Positions 1 through 8,790 of a DNA stretch of 64,000 bases are shown here, one piece after another. Under the pieces are notes generated by a model. That model did no database searches, was not told the DNA's origin, and worked only from the letters and a program-made list of their open reading frames with translations. Each line of letters opens with the position of its first letter. Within the stretch, counting starts at the first letter, position 1. A program made the translations under genes and the position numbers. The stretch comes from Micromonospora sonchi (lineage in GTDB: Bacteria; Actinomycetota; Actinomycetes; Mycobacteriales; Micromonosporaceae): contig NZ_BMNB01000002.1 of assembly GCF_014646235.1 (NCBI RefSeq), positions 124,001 to 188,000 on the forward strand. Reading direction: 5' to 3'.

Positions 1-516
1 GAGCGTATCCGGACCGACCTTCGGCGGACGGTGCTCGTACGGCGTGGAGAGCACGACCGTGGTGCGGGTGGTGACATTGGCGGAGGTACGTATCTCCTGG
101 AGCAGCCGCTCCAGATCCGCCGGACCGGCCACCCGCACCAGCAGCAGGTAGAAGTCCTCCCCCGCCACCGAGTAGCACGAATCGATTTCCGGCAGGTGGG
201 CCAGCCGCTCCGGGGCGTCGTCGGGTTGCGACGGGTCGAACGGCCGGATCGCCACGAAGGCGGTCAGCGGCAGGTCGAGCGCCTCGAAGGAGACCCGCGC
301 GGCGTACCCCTTGAGCACGCCGCGCTGCTCCAGCCGGCGCACCCGCTGGTGCACAGCGGAGACCGACAGGCCGACCCTCTCCGCGAGGTCCGTGTATGAC
401 AGCCGGCCGTCCGCGGTCAGCGCGGCGACGATGGCCCGGTCGATCTCCTCCACGGCGTGCAAACTTACCGGGTACGAGCCGTCAGCGCGACGACCCGCCC
501 GCCGAGCGTCACTCAC
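1..516 (-). CDS. Lrp/AsnC-family transcriptional regulator, C-terminus cut by window edge
   Basis: The reverse strand encodes an N-terminal helix-turn-helix (residues EEIDRAIVAAL then LAERVGLSVSAVHQRVRRL), a linker, and the start of the RAM ligand-binding domain (FVAIRPFD, YLLLVRVAG). This is the normal order of an Lrp/AsnC regulator, which senses an amino acid or related metabolite and binds DNA as a multimer. The gene runs off the left end, so the last part of the RAM domain is missing. I chose GTG at 516; an in-frame GTG at 453 gives a start closer to the usual family length and cannot be excluded. It lies 13 bases downstream of the acyl-CoA dehydrogenase stop on the same strand, so it probably belongs to that operon and may regulate it. 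Confidence 0.85.
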   Translation of the reverse strand, partial: MSDARRAGRRADGSYPVSLHAVEEIDRAIVAALTADGRLSYTDLAERVGLSVSAVHQRVRRLEQRGVLKGYAARVSFEALDLPLTAFVAIRPFDPSQPDDAPERLAHLPEIDSCYSVAGEDFYLLLVRVAGPADLERLLQEIRTSANVTTRTTVVLSTPYEHRPPKVGPDTL

Positions 517-529
517 GACGGACCGTCGG

Positions 530-1672
530 TCAGTCTGCCGCCAGGGCCCGGGAGATCACCAGACGCTGGATCTGGTTGGTGCCCTCGACGATCTGGAGCA
601 CCTTCGCCTCGCGCATGTACCGCTCCACCGGGTGGTCGGCCACGTAACCCGCGCCGCCGAGCACCTGCACCGCGTCGGTGGTCACCCGCATCGCCACGTC
701 GGTGGCGAACAGCTTCGCCTTGGCCGCCTCGACCGAGTACGGCCGGGCGGCGTCGCGCAGCCGGGCCGCGGCCAGGGTCAACGCCCGGGCGGCGGAGATC
801 TGGGTGGCCAGGTCGGCCAGGGTGAACCCGAGCCCCTGGAAGTCGATGATCGAGCGGCCGAACTGCCGACGTTGCCGGGCGTAGTCCACCGCGTAGTCCA
901 GCGCCGCCTGGGCCAGGCCCACCGCGCAGGCGGCGATGCCGAGCCGACCGGAATCCAGGGCGGACATGGCGATGGTGAAGCCGTTGCCCTCGCCACCGAT
1001 GAGCCGGTCCGCCGGCACCCGGGCCTCGTCGAAGGCGAGTTGCGCCACCGGCGAGGAGCGCAGGCCCATGGTGCGCTCGGCGGCCTGCGGGTGGATGCCG
1101 GGCGTGGCCCGGTCGGCGAGCAGGCAGGAGATGCCCCGCGCGCCCGGTCCGCCGGTGCGGCAGAAGATGTTGTAGAAGTCGGCCACCTGGGCGTGGGTGA
1201 TCCATGCCTTGGTGCCCGAGACGACGTACGCGTCGCCGTCGCGGACCGCCTTCGTGGTCAGCGCGGCGGCGTCCGAGCCACCCTGTGGCTCGGACAGACA
1301 GTAGGCGCCCAGCAGTTCGCCGCCGATCATGTCGGGCAGCAGCTTGCGCTGCTCCTCGGTGCCGAAGGCGGCGACCGGGTGGCAGGAGAGGGTGTGCACG
1401 CTGATCGCCTCGGCGACCGCGAGCCAGCGGCTGGCCAGGATCTCCAGCACCTGGAGGTAGACCTCGTACGGCTGGGCGGCGCCGCCGTACTCCTCGGGGT
1501 AGGGCAGGCCGAGCAGGCCGGCCCGGCCCAGGGTGCGCAGCACCTCCCGGGGGAACTCGGCGCGCTGCTCGTGCGCGACGGCCTTCGGGGCGAGTTCCCG
1601 GTCGGCGATCTCGGTGGCCAACTCCAGCAGGTCGTGGGCCTCGGCGGTGGGCAGGATCCGGTCGACAGTCAT
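530..1672 (-). CDS. Acyl-CoA dehydrogenase
   Basis: 380 residues, normal for the family. Visible in order: an N-terminal helical domain, a central beta domain with the flavin-binding stretches AYCLSEPQGGSDAAAL and TKAWITHA, and a C-terminal helical domain with RRQFGRSIIDFQGL and QVLGGAGYVADHPVERY. The stretch IVEGTNQIQ near residue 360 carries the expected catalytic glutamate. The family oxidises acyl-CoA thioesters at C2-C3 with FAD, passing electrons to ETF. The ATG start overlaps the upstream peptidase stop by four bases (ATGA), so the two are translationally coupled. With the downstream Lrp-type gene, a role in branched-chain acyl or amino-acid catabolism is likely; the exact substrate is not readable. 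Confidence 0.93.
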   Translation of the reverse strand: MTVDRILPTAEAHDLLELATEIADRELAPKAVAHEQRAEFPREVLRTLGRAGLLGLPYPEEYGGAAQPYEVYLQVLEILASRWLAVAEAISVHTLSCHPVAAFGTEEQRKLLPDMIGGELLGAYCLSEPQGGSDAAALTTKAVRDGDAYVVSGTKAWITHAQVADFYNIFCRTGGPGARGISCLLADRATPGIHPQAAERTMGLRSSPVAQLAFDEARVPADRLIGGEGNGFTIAMSALDSGRLGIAACAVGLAQAALDYAVDYARQRRQFGRSIIDFQGLGFTLADLATQISAARALTLAAARLRDAARPYSVEAAKAKLFATDVAMRVTTDAVQVLGGAGYVADHPVERYMREAKVLQIVEGTNQIQRLVISRALAAD

Positions 1673-2778
1673 AGCGCGATGAGCTCCGTGGGGGTGGTGT
1701 TGAGCCGTCGTACGCCGTCCGTCGTGCAGACGACGATGTCCTCGATCCGGGCGCCGTGCCGCCCGGCCAGGTAGATGCCCGGTTCGACGGAGAAGGTCAT
1801 TCCCGCCGCCAACGGGCGGTCGTTGCCCGCCACCAGGTACGGCTCCTCGTGGCCGTCCAGGCCGATGCCGTGACCGGTGCGGTGCAGGAAGGCGGCGCCG
1901 TGTCCGGCGGCGGCGATCGGCTCACGGGCGGCGGCGTCGACGGCCTCCGCGCTCACCCCGGGGCGGACCGCCGCCACGGCGGCGCGCTGCGCGTCGTGCA
2001 GCACCGCGTAGTAGTCCAGGAACTCGGCCGGCGGCCGGCCGCCGGCGACGTAGGTGCGGGTGCAGTCGGAGCGGTAGCCCGAGGGCATGGTGCCGCCGAT
2101 GTCCACCACCACCGGCTCGCCGGTGCCGATCGGGCGGTCGGAGGTGCCGTGGTGCGGGCTCGCGCCGTTCGGGCCGGCGGCGACGATGACGAAGTCGACG
2201 GTGACGTGCCCGGTGGCGCGGATCGCCGCGGCGACGTCGGCGGCAACCTCGACCTCGGTACGCCCCGGCCGCAGCCATTCGCCGATGCGGGCGTGCACGG
2301 CGTCGATGGCCGCGCCGGCCTCGGCGAGCGCGGCGATCTCGGCCGGCGACTTGTGGATCCGCAGTTCCCGCAGCACCTCGGAGGCGAGCCGCTGCCGGGC
2401 GTCGGGCAACGCGGCGCGCAGCGCGAGGACCTGCTCGGCCCACATCCGGTCGGCCAGCCCCACCGCGTCGACCGGCCCGCCGAGCGCGGCGGCCACCAGC
2501 GGGTACGGGTCGGTGCCGTCGGGATGGTCGACGATCCGTACCCCGGTGCTCGGCGCCGCTTCCGCCGCCGGCCGTTCCAGGGTCGGCACGATCAGTGTCG
2601 GCTCGCCCTCGGCGGGCAACACCAGCAGGGTCAGCCGCTCACCGGCGTGCGCGTCGTAGCCGGTCAGGTAACGCAGGTCGGAGCCGGGGCTGAGCAGCAG
2701 CGCGTCGAGCCCGGCGGCGGCGGTGGCGCGCTGCGCGGCGACCAGCCGCTGCGGCGGGTACAGATCCTCGATCCCCAC
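1669..2778 (-). CDS. M24-family peptidase (Xaa-Pro aminopeptidase-like)
   Basis: 369 residues with a creatinase-like N-terminal domain followed by a pita-bread metallopeptidase domain. The five metal ligands expected in M24 enzymes can be placed: Asp in VVVDIGGT, Asp in RSDCTRTY, His in HRTGHGIGLDGHEEP, Glu in SVEPGIY and Glu in ARIEDIVV. It is a cytoplasmic dimetal enzyme, probably cleaving Xaa-Pro peptides, although some relatives hydrolyse creatine-like substrates. Start GTG at 2778 is the only good start; a purine-rich run directly precedes it. It is the first gene of the operon with the acyl-CoA dehydrogenase and Lrp genes. Confidence 0.9.
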   Translation of the reverse strand: MGIEDLYPPQRLVAAQRATAAAGLDALLLSPGSDLRYLTGYDAHAGERLTLLVLPAEGEPTLIVPTLERPAAEAAPSTGVRIVDHPDGTDPYPLVAAALGGPVDAVGLADRMWAEQVLALRAALPDARQRLASEVLRELRIHKSPAEIAALAEAGAAIDAVHARIGEWLRPGRTEVEVAADVAAAIRATGHVTVDFVIVAAGPNGASPHHGTSDRPIGTGEPVVVDIGGTMPSGYRSDCTRTYVAGGRPPAEFLDYYAVLHDAQRAAVAAVRPGVSAEAVDAAAREPIAAAGHGAAFLHRTGHGIGLDGHEEPYLVAGNDRPLAAGMTFSVEPGIYLAGRHGARIEDIVVCTTDGVRRLNTTPTELIAL

Positions 2779-2787
2779 CCCCTCAGC

Positions 2788-3897
2788 TTAACGTTCGTTT
2801 GGGTCCGGTGGATGGACGCCTTCCACTTCGAGCGCGTCGGCCACCCGGCGGGCCCGCTCGGCATGGGTGAGCACGTCGACGCTGTGCACGACCTGGTCGA
2901 TCGCACCGATCAGGGGCCGGGCCCGCAGTTCGGCGTCGGTGATCTCCGCGCGCAGCGCGGCGGCGACCCGGTCGGCGTGCAACACCAGGAACGGCCGGGT
3001 GTGGAACGGCGCCGCCCGGGCGCGTACCGGCGCCGCCAGGCCGGTGTCGTCGGTCCAGGCCGCCACCGCCTCCAGCGCACGAACCAGGCCCGCCTGACGC
3101 CACAGCCAGTCGCCGGGGCCGAGCGCGTCGGCGAGCACCGCCGTTATCGGCGCCGCGCCCGGCAGCCGACCGAACACGGTGCCGAGCCACTTGTCGTACG
3201 GCGGCCAGCGTCGCCGGGTCAGCAGACCGATGCGCATCAGATCGCGGACGATGCCGGCGGTCACCACCCGGCTGCCCACCTCGTCGCCGACCTCGGCGCA
3301 CCGGCCCGGCAGATGCTCGGCCTGCGCCACCCTGGTCCACGCGGCGGCCAGCACGTGCCGCCACACGTCGTCGGGATACCACCGCAGAGCAGCCCGGGCC
3401 CGGGTGAGCGAACCATCGAGACCGTCGTGGAAGACCGCGCCACCGGTCACCTCCGCCAGCCGCTGGGTCGGCGTCGCCAACCAGTCCGGCGTGGACACCG
3501 TCCGCATCGGATCGAAGCTCAGCCGGCCGTGGAACCAGCCGCCCAGTTCGTGGGCGGTCACCCCGTGCCGTACGCCGTCCTCCCCCGCGAGGCCGAGCAG
3601 CACGTCCTCGGCGTCGGCGAAGCGGGTCGGCAGGCCGAGAAACCTGGCCGGCAGCGCGGCGTCCACGGCGGCCAGCAGTTCGGGAACACGGTGGGCGTCG
3701 GCCGGGCCGACGAACAGTTGCAGACGGCAACCCCAGTCGTGGTCGGTCGACCGGGGCGTGTCCAGGCCGAGCAGTTCCGATCCACCGTCGAGGCGCCCGG
3801 CTGCGTACCGCAGGCCGGCGAAATTCCGCCGAATCACCGGGGCGACCACCTCGGTGTGGAAGCGCCGGGACAGCTCCAGACCCGGCAGAAAGCTCAT
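2788..3897 (-). CDS. DUF4037 family protein (nucleotidyltransferase-like fold)
   Basis: 369 residues starting at ATG 3897. The N-terminal motif GGSELLGLDTPRSTDHDWG resembles the GS-x-D-x-D active-site loop of the nucleotidyltransferase superfamily, and the rest is helical with several Trp/Arg-rich patches (ALRWYPDDVWRHVLAA, GDWLWRQAGLVRAL). This matches the DUF4037 arrangement; no substrate is known. An open frame continues upstream on this strand far beyond the ATG, but it lies opposite the next gene and is a GC-bias shadow. The stop is only nine bases upstream of the M24 peptidase GTG on the same strand, so co-transcription with that operon is possible. Confidence 0.75.
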   Translation of the reverse strand: MSFLPGLELSRRFHTEVVAPVIRRNFAGLRYAAGRLDGGSELLGLDTPRSTDHDWGCRLQLFVGPADAHRVPELLAAVDAALPARFLGLPTRFADAEDVLLGLAGEDGVRHGVTAHELGGWFHGRLSFDPMRTVSTPDWLATPTQRLAEVTGGAVFHDGLDGSLTRARAALRWYPDDVWRHVLAAAWTRVAQAEHLPGRCAEVGDEVGSRVVTAGIVRDLMRIGLLTRRRWPPYDKWLGTVFGRLPGAAPITAVLADALGPGDWLWRQAGLVRALEAVAAWTDDTGLAAPVRARAAPFHTRPFLVLHADRVAAALRAEITDAELRARPLIGAIDQVVHSVDVLTHAERARRVADALEVEGVHPPDPNER

Positions 3898-4017
3898 CAC
3901 GCCAGTCTGCTCGCCCGTCCGCCGAGCCGGCCAGGTCGACACATCGGCGGTCGAGCCGATTCCTTCCGATCGTGCCGCTCGCCCTGAACGTCGGTGGGGT
4001 GTGCCAGGCTGTCGGGC

Positions 4018-4950
4018 GTGGCACAGCAGACCCCGATCATGCTCGTCGACGCGCCCAGTCTCTACTTCCGGGCCTACTTCGGCATCCCCGAGTCCGCCGC
4101 GAAGACCGCCGACGGCCAGCCGGTCAACGCCGTGCGGGGATTCCTCGACATGCTCGCCCACCTGATCCGCACCCGGCGGCCCGGCCGAATGGTGTGCGCG
4201 ATGGACCACGACTGGCGGCCGGACTGGCGGGTGGCGCTGCTGCCGTCGTACAAGGCGCACCGGGTGGCACCGGAGGGCGGCGAGGTGGTGCCGGACGCCC
4301 TCACCCCGCAGGTGCCGATGCTCCTCGACGTGCTCGCCGCACTGGGCATCACCGTGACCGGCGCCGCCGGCTACGAGGCCGACGACGTGCTCGGCACCCT
4401 CTCGGTCACCCAGCCCGGGCCGGTGGAGGTGGTCTCCGGCGACCGCGACCTGTTCCAGCTCATCGACGACGCCCGCGGGGTGCGGCTGCTCTACGTCGGG
4501 CGGGGCGTGGCCAAGCTGGAGGACTGCGACGACGCCGCGGTGCGCGCCCGCTACGGCGTGCCGGCCGACCGGTACGCCGAGTTCGCCGCCCTGCGCGGCG
4601 ACCCCAGCGACGGGCTGCCCGGGGTGGCCGGCGTCGGCGAGAAGACCGCCGCGCGGCTGGTCGACCGGTACGGCGACATCGTCGGCATCCTCGCCGCCCT
4701 GGACGACCCAGGCTCCGGCTTCGCGCCCGGGCTGCGCGCCAAGCTCGCCGCCGCGCGCGACTACCTCGCGGTGGCGCCGAAGGTGGTCCGGGTCGCCCTG
4801 GACGTGCCGCTGCCGCCGCTGCCCACCGAGCTGCCGGCCGCGCCGGCCGACCCGGAGCGCCTGCTCGAGCTGGCCGAACGGTGGAACCTCGCCGGCTCCA
4901 CCCGCCGGCTGGTCGACGCCCTCGCCACCCGCGCTGCTCCGCACCGCTGA
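4018..4950 (+). CDS. 5'-3' exonuclease, PolA N-terminal domain type
   Basis: 310 residues, matching stand-alone actinobacterial 5'-3' exonucleases related to the N-terminal domain of DNA polymerase I. Visible motifs are MLVDAPSLYFRAYFG near the start, MDHDWRPDWR, GYEADDVLGTL and SGDRDLFQLID (metal-binding acidic residues), and GDPSDGLPGVAGVGEKTAARL, the helix-hairpin-helix DNA-binding element. It should remove 5' flaps or RNA primers. I chose GTG at 4018; GTG at 3994 in the same frame would add eight residues. It is divergent from the DUF4037 gene. Its stop lies 11 bases before the left target duplication of the IS1380 element, so the insertion fell just outside the gene. Confidence 0.88.
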   Translation: MAQQTPIMLVDAPSLYFRAYFGIPESAAKTADGQPVNAVRGFLDMLAHLIRTRRPGRMVCAMDHDWRPDWRVALLPSYKAHRVAPEGGEVVPDALTPQVPMLLDVLAALGITVTGAAGYEADDVLGTLSVTQPGPVEVVSGDRDLFQLIDDARGVRLLYVGRGVAKLEDCDDAAVRARYGVPADRYAEFAALRGDPSDGLPGVAGVGEKTAARLVDRYGDIVGILAALDDPGSGFAPGLRAKLAAARDYLAVAPKVVRVALDVPLPPLPTELPAAPADPERLLELAERWNLAGSTRRLVDALATRAAPHR

Positions 4951-4965
4951 CCACGGAACCCTTAG

Positions 4966-4979
4966 CCTGGATCCGTGGA
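4966..4979 (+). repeat. Left terminal inverted repeat of the IS1380 element
   Basis: CCTGGATCCGTGGA; the reverse complement of the right end (6638-6651) differs at one base. It is preceded by the CTTAG target duplication at 4961-4965. Confidence 0.88.
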
Positions 4980-5096
4980 CGAGGGCTGGTCCACTATGGC
5001 CCGGGCGGCGTGGAAATATGACGAGAGTGCCCTCTGGACTGGGATAATCGGGTTTGTCTAGAACACGAATCTCACCAGCTCGGAAGGGCACTCTCG

Positions 5097-6479
5097 GTGC
5101 AAGGATCTCATGCCTGGCGCGCGGACAGCGCGGTGTTCGACGAGGACAATCTCGTGTCGCAGGCAGGACTGGTGCCGCTGCTGGAACTGGCCGAGCAGAC
5201 CGGCCTGTCACAGTTGCTGGACGAGCACGTGCGGTTCGCCTGCGAGCGGGTCAAGTCGAGGGCGGCGAACTCGACGGCGAAGCTTGCCTCGATCATCGCC
5301 GGGATGGCCGCTGGCGCGGACAGCATCGAGGACCTGGACCTCGTGCGCGCTGGTGGGATGAAGAATCTGTTCGGTGGGGTCTACGCCGCCGCGACGTTGG
5401 GAATTCTCCTACGCGAGTTCACCCACGGTCACGCTCGGCAGCTTCAGGCGGTGCTGCGCCGGCACCTGGGGGCCCTCGCCCAGCGCACGGCGGTGCTGGA
5501 CGGCATCGACGACCGCGTGTTCGTCGACATCGACTCGCTGCTGCGTCCCGTGTACGGGCACGCCAAGCAGGGTGCCTCGTTCGGCCACACGAAGATCGCG
5601 GGCAAGACCATCCTGCGTCGGGGCCTGTCACCCCTCGCCGTCACCATCAGCACCGAGACCGCGGCGCCGGTCGTGGCAGGAGTGCGGTTACGGGCCGGAC
5701 GCGCCGGCTCGTCGCGTGGCGCGGCGTCCATGGTCACCGAAGCGATCACCACCGCGATCGCCTGCGGCGCGGACCCGGCGAACATCCTCGTACGCGGCGA
5801 CTCCGCGTACTGCGCCGGCAAGGTCGTCACTACGGTCGTCAAGGCCGGGGCCACCTTCTCGTTCGCGATCGCCCGCAACCCCGCCGTCGACGCCGCCATC
5901 GCCGCCATCGATGACAAGGCATACACGCCCGTGCACTACCCAGGTGCCGTCGTCGACCCCGACACCGGCGAACTGATCTCCGACGCCCACGTCGCCGAAG
6001 TACCGTTCACCGCGTTCGCCGGCACCCGCCACGAGACCACCGGCTGGCTCGTGGTCCGCCGCATCCTGGACGCCAACACCCAGGACCCCCTCTTTCCGGT
6101 CTGGCGCTACCACCCGTTCTTCACCAACACCACCGAACCCGCCGACCAGGCCGACATCACCCACCGCCAGCACGCCATCTGCGAAACCGTCTGGTCCGAC
6201 CTCATCGACGGCCCCTGGGCACACCAACCATCCGGCCTGTTCGCCGCCAACGCCGCCTGGTGCATCCTCGCCGCGATCTGCCACAACCTGCTCCGCGCGG
6301 CCGGCACCCTCACCAACACCACCCGCTACGCCGTCGCCCGAGGCGCCACCCTACGCACCCACCTGATCAACATCCCGGCCCGCCTCGCCCGGCCGCAACG
6401 CCGGCCCGTGCTGCACCTACCCAGCCGCTGGCCCCGCGCCGACGCCTGGCTCACCATGTGGAAGGCCGTGTTCACCTGA
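5097..6479 (+). CDS. IS1380-family DDE transposase
   Basis: 460 residues beginning with GTG. The N-terminal AGLVPLLELAEQTGL and the DDE-type catalytic core are typical of IS1380 transposases. Candidate acidic residues are Asp in FVDIDSLLRPVYG (around residue 143), Asp in VRGDSAYCAGK (around 233) and Glu in HAICETVWSDL (around 362). It would cut and join the ends at 4966 and 6651. The frame has no interruption and occupies most of the element, so the copy looks functional. Confidence 0.92.
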   Translation: MQGSHAWRADSAVFDEDNLVSQAGLVPLLELAEQTGLSQLLDEHVRFACERVKSRAANSTAKLASIIAGMAAGADSIEDLDLVRAGGMKNLFGGVYAAATLGILLREFTHGHARQLQAVLRRHLGALAQRTAVLDGIDDRVFVDIDSLLRPVYGHAKQGASFGHTKIAGKTILRRGLSPLAVTISTETAAPVVAGVRLRAGRAGSSRGAASMVTEAITTAIACGADPANILVRGDSAYCAGKVVTTVVKAGATFSFAIARNPAVDAAIAAIDDKAYTPVHYPGAVVDPDTGELISDAHVAEVPFTAFAGTRHETTGWLVVRRILDANTQDPLFPVWRYHPFFTNTTEPADQADITHRQHAICETVWSDLIDGPWAHQPSGLFAANAAWCILAAICHNLLRAAGTLTNTTRYAVARGATLRTHLINIPARLARPQRRPVLHLPSRWPRADAWLTMWKAVFT

Positions 6480-6637
6480 CAACGACCGCCACCGCCGCAC
6501 ACACCACACGCAGCATCCACACCCGAACTGCCCGACAAGTAGCCACCGAGCAGGCTGGACCAGGACCAGCGGATCAACCACGCCCTCAAACCCGCAAGAT
6601 CAACCCGCCCCCGTTCCGAAGACCACACCGATCCCGA

Positions 6638-6651
6638 TCCACGGATTCAGG
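6638..6651 (-). repeat. Right terminal inverted repeat of the IS1380 element
   Basis: TCCACGGATTCAGG, inverted relative to the left end, followed by the second CTTAG copy at 6652-6656. Confidence 0.88.
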
Positions 6652-6655
6652 CTTA

Positions 6656-6799
6656 GTGGCCGCCATGGCTCTGGCCTACGACGCAACGGCGGTGGAGTTG
6701 GGCGATGCGGACGCGGCGGCCACCAGGCACGAGAAGCACCAGCAGATGATGGCCTCGCACGACGTTAACAGGGGGCCCTTTTACTACAGCAGGCGTTAA
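6656..6799 (+). other. Small ORF or gene remnant at the IS border, unknown product
   Basis: An in-frame GTG (6656) and ATG (6665) open a short frame of about 44 residues beginning MALAYDATAVELGDADAAAT and running through HEKHQQMMASHDV. The last residues (VNRGPFYYSRR) and the TAA stop come from the GGGGCCC repeat at 6764-6818. The composition looks protein-like, but I recognise no family. Removing the IS restores exonuclease stop, 14 bases, then this GTG, so it may be a small native gene or the 3' stub of a lost one. Its upstream region now lies across the transposon. Confidence 0.3.
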
Positions 6800-6818
6800 T
6801 AGGGGGCCCTTCCTTGCA
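6764..6818 (-). repeat. GGGGCCCC/TTAAC dispersed repeat, copy 1
   Basis: Read on the reverse strand it is TGCAAGGAAGGGCCCCCTA, TTAACGCCTGCTG, then a second block with GGGCCCCC and TTAAC. The same layout recurs at 10015-10070 and 22101-22156. It begins two bases after the stop of the isomerase gene that ends at 6821 and supplies the end of the small ORF on the other strand. Confidence 0.8.
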
Positions 6819-6820
6819 TG

Positions 6821-7639
6821 TCAGATGACCTCGCGGAGGTAGCCGTCGACGGCGGCGGCGAGGACCTGATCGCCGGGGCGGGCCCACACGTCGGCGTTGA
6901 AGACCTCCACCTCGATCGGGCCGGTGTAGCCGGCCGCGTCCACCGCCTCGCGCAGCCGGCGCAGCTCGATGCAGCCGTCGCCGGGCAGCGCCCGGCCGAG
7001 CAGCACCCCCGCCGGCAGCGGGGTGACCCAGTCGCAGACCTGGAACGAGGCGATCCACTCCCCCGCGCGGGCGATCTGGGCGTACACCGTGTCGTCCCAC
7101 CACACGTGGTACGCGTCCACGACCACGCCGACCACGCCGGGGTCGAACCGTTCGGCGATGTCGAGGGCCTGGCCGAGGGTGGCGATGACGCAGCGATCGG
7201 CGCTGAACATCGGGTGCAGCGGTTCGATGGCGAGGGTCACCCCGGCGGCGTCGGCGTGCGGGGCCAGCTCGGCGATGGCGTCGGCCACCCGGGCCCGGGT
7301 GCCGTCGATGTCCCTGCTGCCGGCCGGTAGGCCGCCGGAGACCAGCACCAGCACCGGCGCACCGAGGGTGGCCGCCTCGTCGATGGCGCGTCGGTTCTGC
7401 TCCCGCCAGTCCTCGGCGGTGAAGAACCCGCCCCGGCACAGCGTGGTCACCGCCAACCCGGCGTCGCGGACCAGCTTGGCGGCGCGCTCGAGACCGTACT
7501 CGGCGACCGGCTCCCGCCACAGGCCGATCCCCGGCACTCCGGCGGCGACGCAGCCGGCCACCACGTCGGGCAGCGGCCAGTGCTGCGCGGTGGCCTGGTT
7601 GAAGGAGAAGCGTCGCAGCGCCGCCCGCCGGCCGGTCAC
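6821..7639 (-). CDS. Sugar phosphate isomerase/epimerase-like TIM-barrel protein
   Basis: 272 residues. The frame shows a xylose-isomerase-like TIM barrel: FSFNQATAQHWPLPDVV, GVPGIGLWREPV, LAIEPLHPMFSADRCVI, VVDAYHVWWDD and GCIELRRLREAVDAAGYTGPIEVEVFN. The Glu, Asp, His and Glu residues in these strands are placed like divalent-metal ligands. I chose GTG at 7639 because it overlaps the upstream DUF993 stop as GTGA; an earlier ATG would overlap by 37 bases. It is the third gene of a sugar or polyol catabolic operon and should isomerise or epimerise an intermediate made by its neighbours; the substrate is unknown. Confidence 0.85.
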   Translation of the reverse strand: MTGRRAALRRFSFNQATAQHWPLPDVVAGCVAAGVPGIGLWREPVAEYGLERAAKLVRDAGLAVTTLCRGGFFTAEDWREQNRRAIDEAATLGAPVLVLVSGGLPAGSRDIDGTRARVADAIAELAPHADAAGVTLAIEPLHPMFSADRCVIATLGQALDIAERFDPGVVGVVVDAYHVWWDDTVYAQIARAGEWIASFQVCDWVTPLPAGVLLGRALPGDGCIELRRLREAVDAAGYTGPIEVEVFNADVWARPGDQVLAAAVDGYLREVI

Positions 7640-8790
7640 CGGGGTACTCCGGCGACGGCGAAGAAGGCGCATGCCCGGGCGGCGGCCAGCTCGGCGTCGG
7701 GCAGCAGACCGGCGGCGTCGGCGAGGGTGAGCAGGGTGGCCAGGTGCGCCGGTGAGCGGCCGGACTGCAACCCGCCGACCATGGTGAAGTGGTCCTGGTG
7801 GCCGGTCAGCCAGGCGAGGAAGACGATGCCGGTCTTGTAGTACCAGGTGGGTGCGGCGAACAGGTGCCGGGCCAGCGGCACGGTGGGCGCGAAGATCTCG
7901 TCGTACGCCGCGAGGTCACCCCGGTCGAGGGCGGCCAGCGCGGCCGAGGCGGCCGGGGCGATGGCGGCGAAGACCCCCAGCAGCGCGTCGGAGTGGCCTG
8001 CCTCGTCGCCCCGGATCAGCTCCGGGTAGTTGAAGTCGTCGCCGGTGTAGAGGCGTACCCCGGCCGGCAGCCGACGGCGCAGCGCCACCTCGCGGCCGGC
8101 GTCGAGCAGCGACACCTTGATCCCGTCCACCCGGGACGCGTGGGTCTTGAGCAGCTCGACGACGGTGTCGGCGGCGAGGTCCAGGTCGGGGCTGCCCCAG
8201 TAGCCGGTCAACGCCGGGTCGAACATCGGCCCGAGCCAGTGCAGCACCACCGGCCGGTCGGCCGCGGTCAGCAGGTCGTCGTACACCCGCAGGTAGTCCT
8301 CGGGGTCGCGGGCCGCGGCGGCCAGGTGGCGGCTGCACATCAGCACCGGCACCGCCCCGGCGGCCTGCACGTCATCGAGCTGCTCGCGGTAGGCGACGGT
8401 GACCTCGGTGAGGGTGGCCGGGCCCGCCGGCAGCTGGTCGGTGGCGACGCCGGCGACGATCCGGCCGCCGGCGGCCCGGGCCTCCGCCGCGCTGCGCCGG
8501 ATCAGCTCGCGGGTGGCCGGATAGTCCAGGCCCATGCCGCGCTGCGCGGTGTCCATCGCCTCGGCCACCCCCAGCCCGTACGACCAGAGGTGCCGGCGGA
8601 AGGCGAGGGTGCGGTCCCAGTCGAGGGTGGCCGGGGCGCCCGGGGTGTTGTCGGCTTGCGGGTCGGCGACGACGTGCGCGGCGGCGTACGCGATGCGGCT
8701 GCGCGACGGTCCGTCGGGGCGGGGATGGCCGGCGCCACCGCGCAGCCGCAGCCGCCGGCCGCCGGGCAGGATCACCTCGGCGGCGCTCAC
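7636..8790 (-). CDS. DUF993 family protein, dihydrodipicolinate-synthase-like aldolase fold
   Basis: 384 residues starting at GTG 8790, overlapping the upstream oxidoreductase stop as GTGA. Recognisable stretches are the N-terminal ILPGGRRLRLRG, DWDRTLAFRRHLWSYGLGVAEAMDTAQRGMGLDY, VPVLMCSRHLAAAARDPEDY, VDGIKVSLLDAGREVALRR with a lysine placed like a Schiff-base lysine, and RLYTGDDFNYPELIRGD. The family is annotated as dihydrodipicolinate-synthase-like, suggesting aldol cleavage or dehydration, but no reaction is established. It sits between an oxidoreductase and an isomerase, which fits oxidise, isomerise and cleave steps on a sugar-derived ketone. Confidence 0.82.
   Translation of the reverse strand: MSAAEVILPGGRRLRLRGGAGHPRPDGPSRSRIAYAAAHVVADPQADNTPGAPATLDWDRTLAFRRHLWSYGLGVAEAMDTAQRGMGLDYPATRELIRRSAAEARAAGGRIVAGVATDQLPAGPATLTEVTVAYREQLDDVQAAGAVPVLMCSRHLAAAARDPEDYLRVYDDLLTAADRPVVLHWLGPMFDPALTGYWGSPDLDLAADTVVELLKTHASRVDGIKVSLLDAGREVALRRRLPAGVRLYTGDDFNYPELIRGDEAGHSDALLGVFAAIAPAASAALAALDRGDLAAYDEIFAPTVPLARHLFAAPTWYYKTGIVFLAWLTGHQDHFTMVGGLQSGRSPAHLATLLTLADAAGLLPDAELAAARACAFFAVAGVPR

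Larger units (their letters stand above)
4966..6651 (+). mobile_element. IS1380-family insertion sequence, complete, 1686 bp
   Basis: The element starts with CCTGGATCCGTGGA (4966-4979) and ends with TCCACGGATTCAGG (6638-6651); these terminal inverted repeats match at 13 of 14 positions. Directly outside them is the same 5-base word, CTTAG, at 4961-4965 and 6652-6656, which I read as the target-site duplication. Length, CCT ends and a single transposase frame fit the IS1380 family. Both ends, the duplication and the transposase are intact, suggesting recent and possibly active transposition. It inserted in the short gap after the exonuclease gene. Confidence 0.9.

Noticed and set aside
311..1774. 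Long open frame of 487 codons on the plus strand over the acyl-CoA dehydrogenase
   Set aside because: It is antisense to a gene with clear family motifs, has a Gly/Arg/His-rich composition and no recognisable domain; this is the usual GC-bias shadow.
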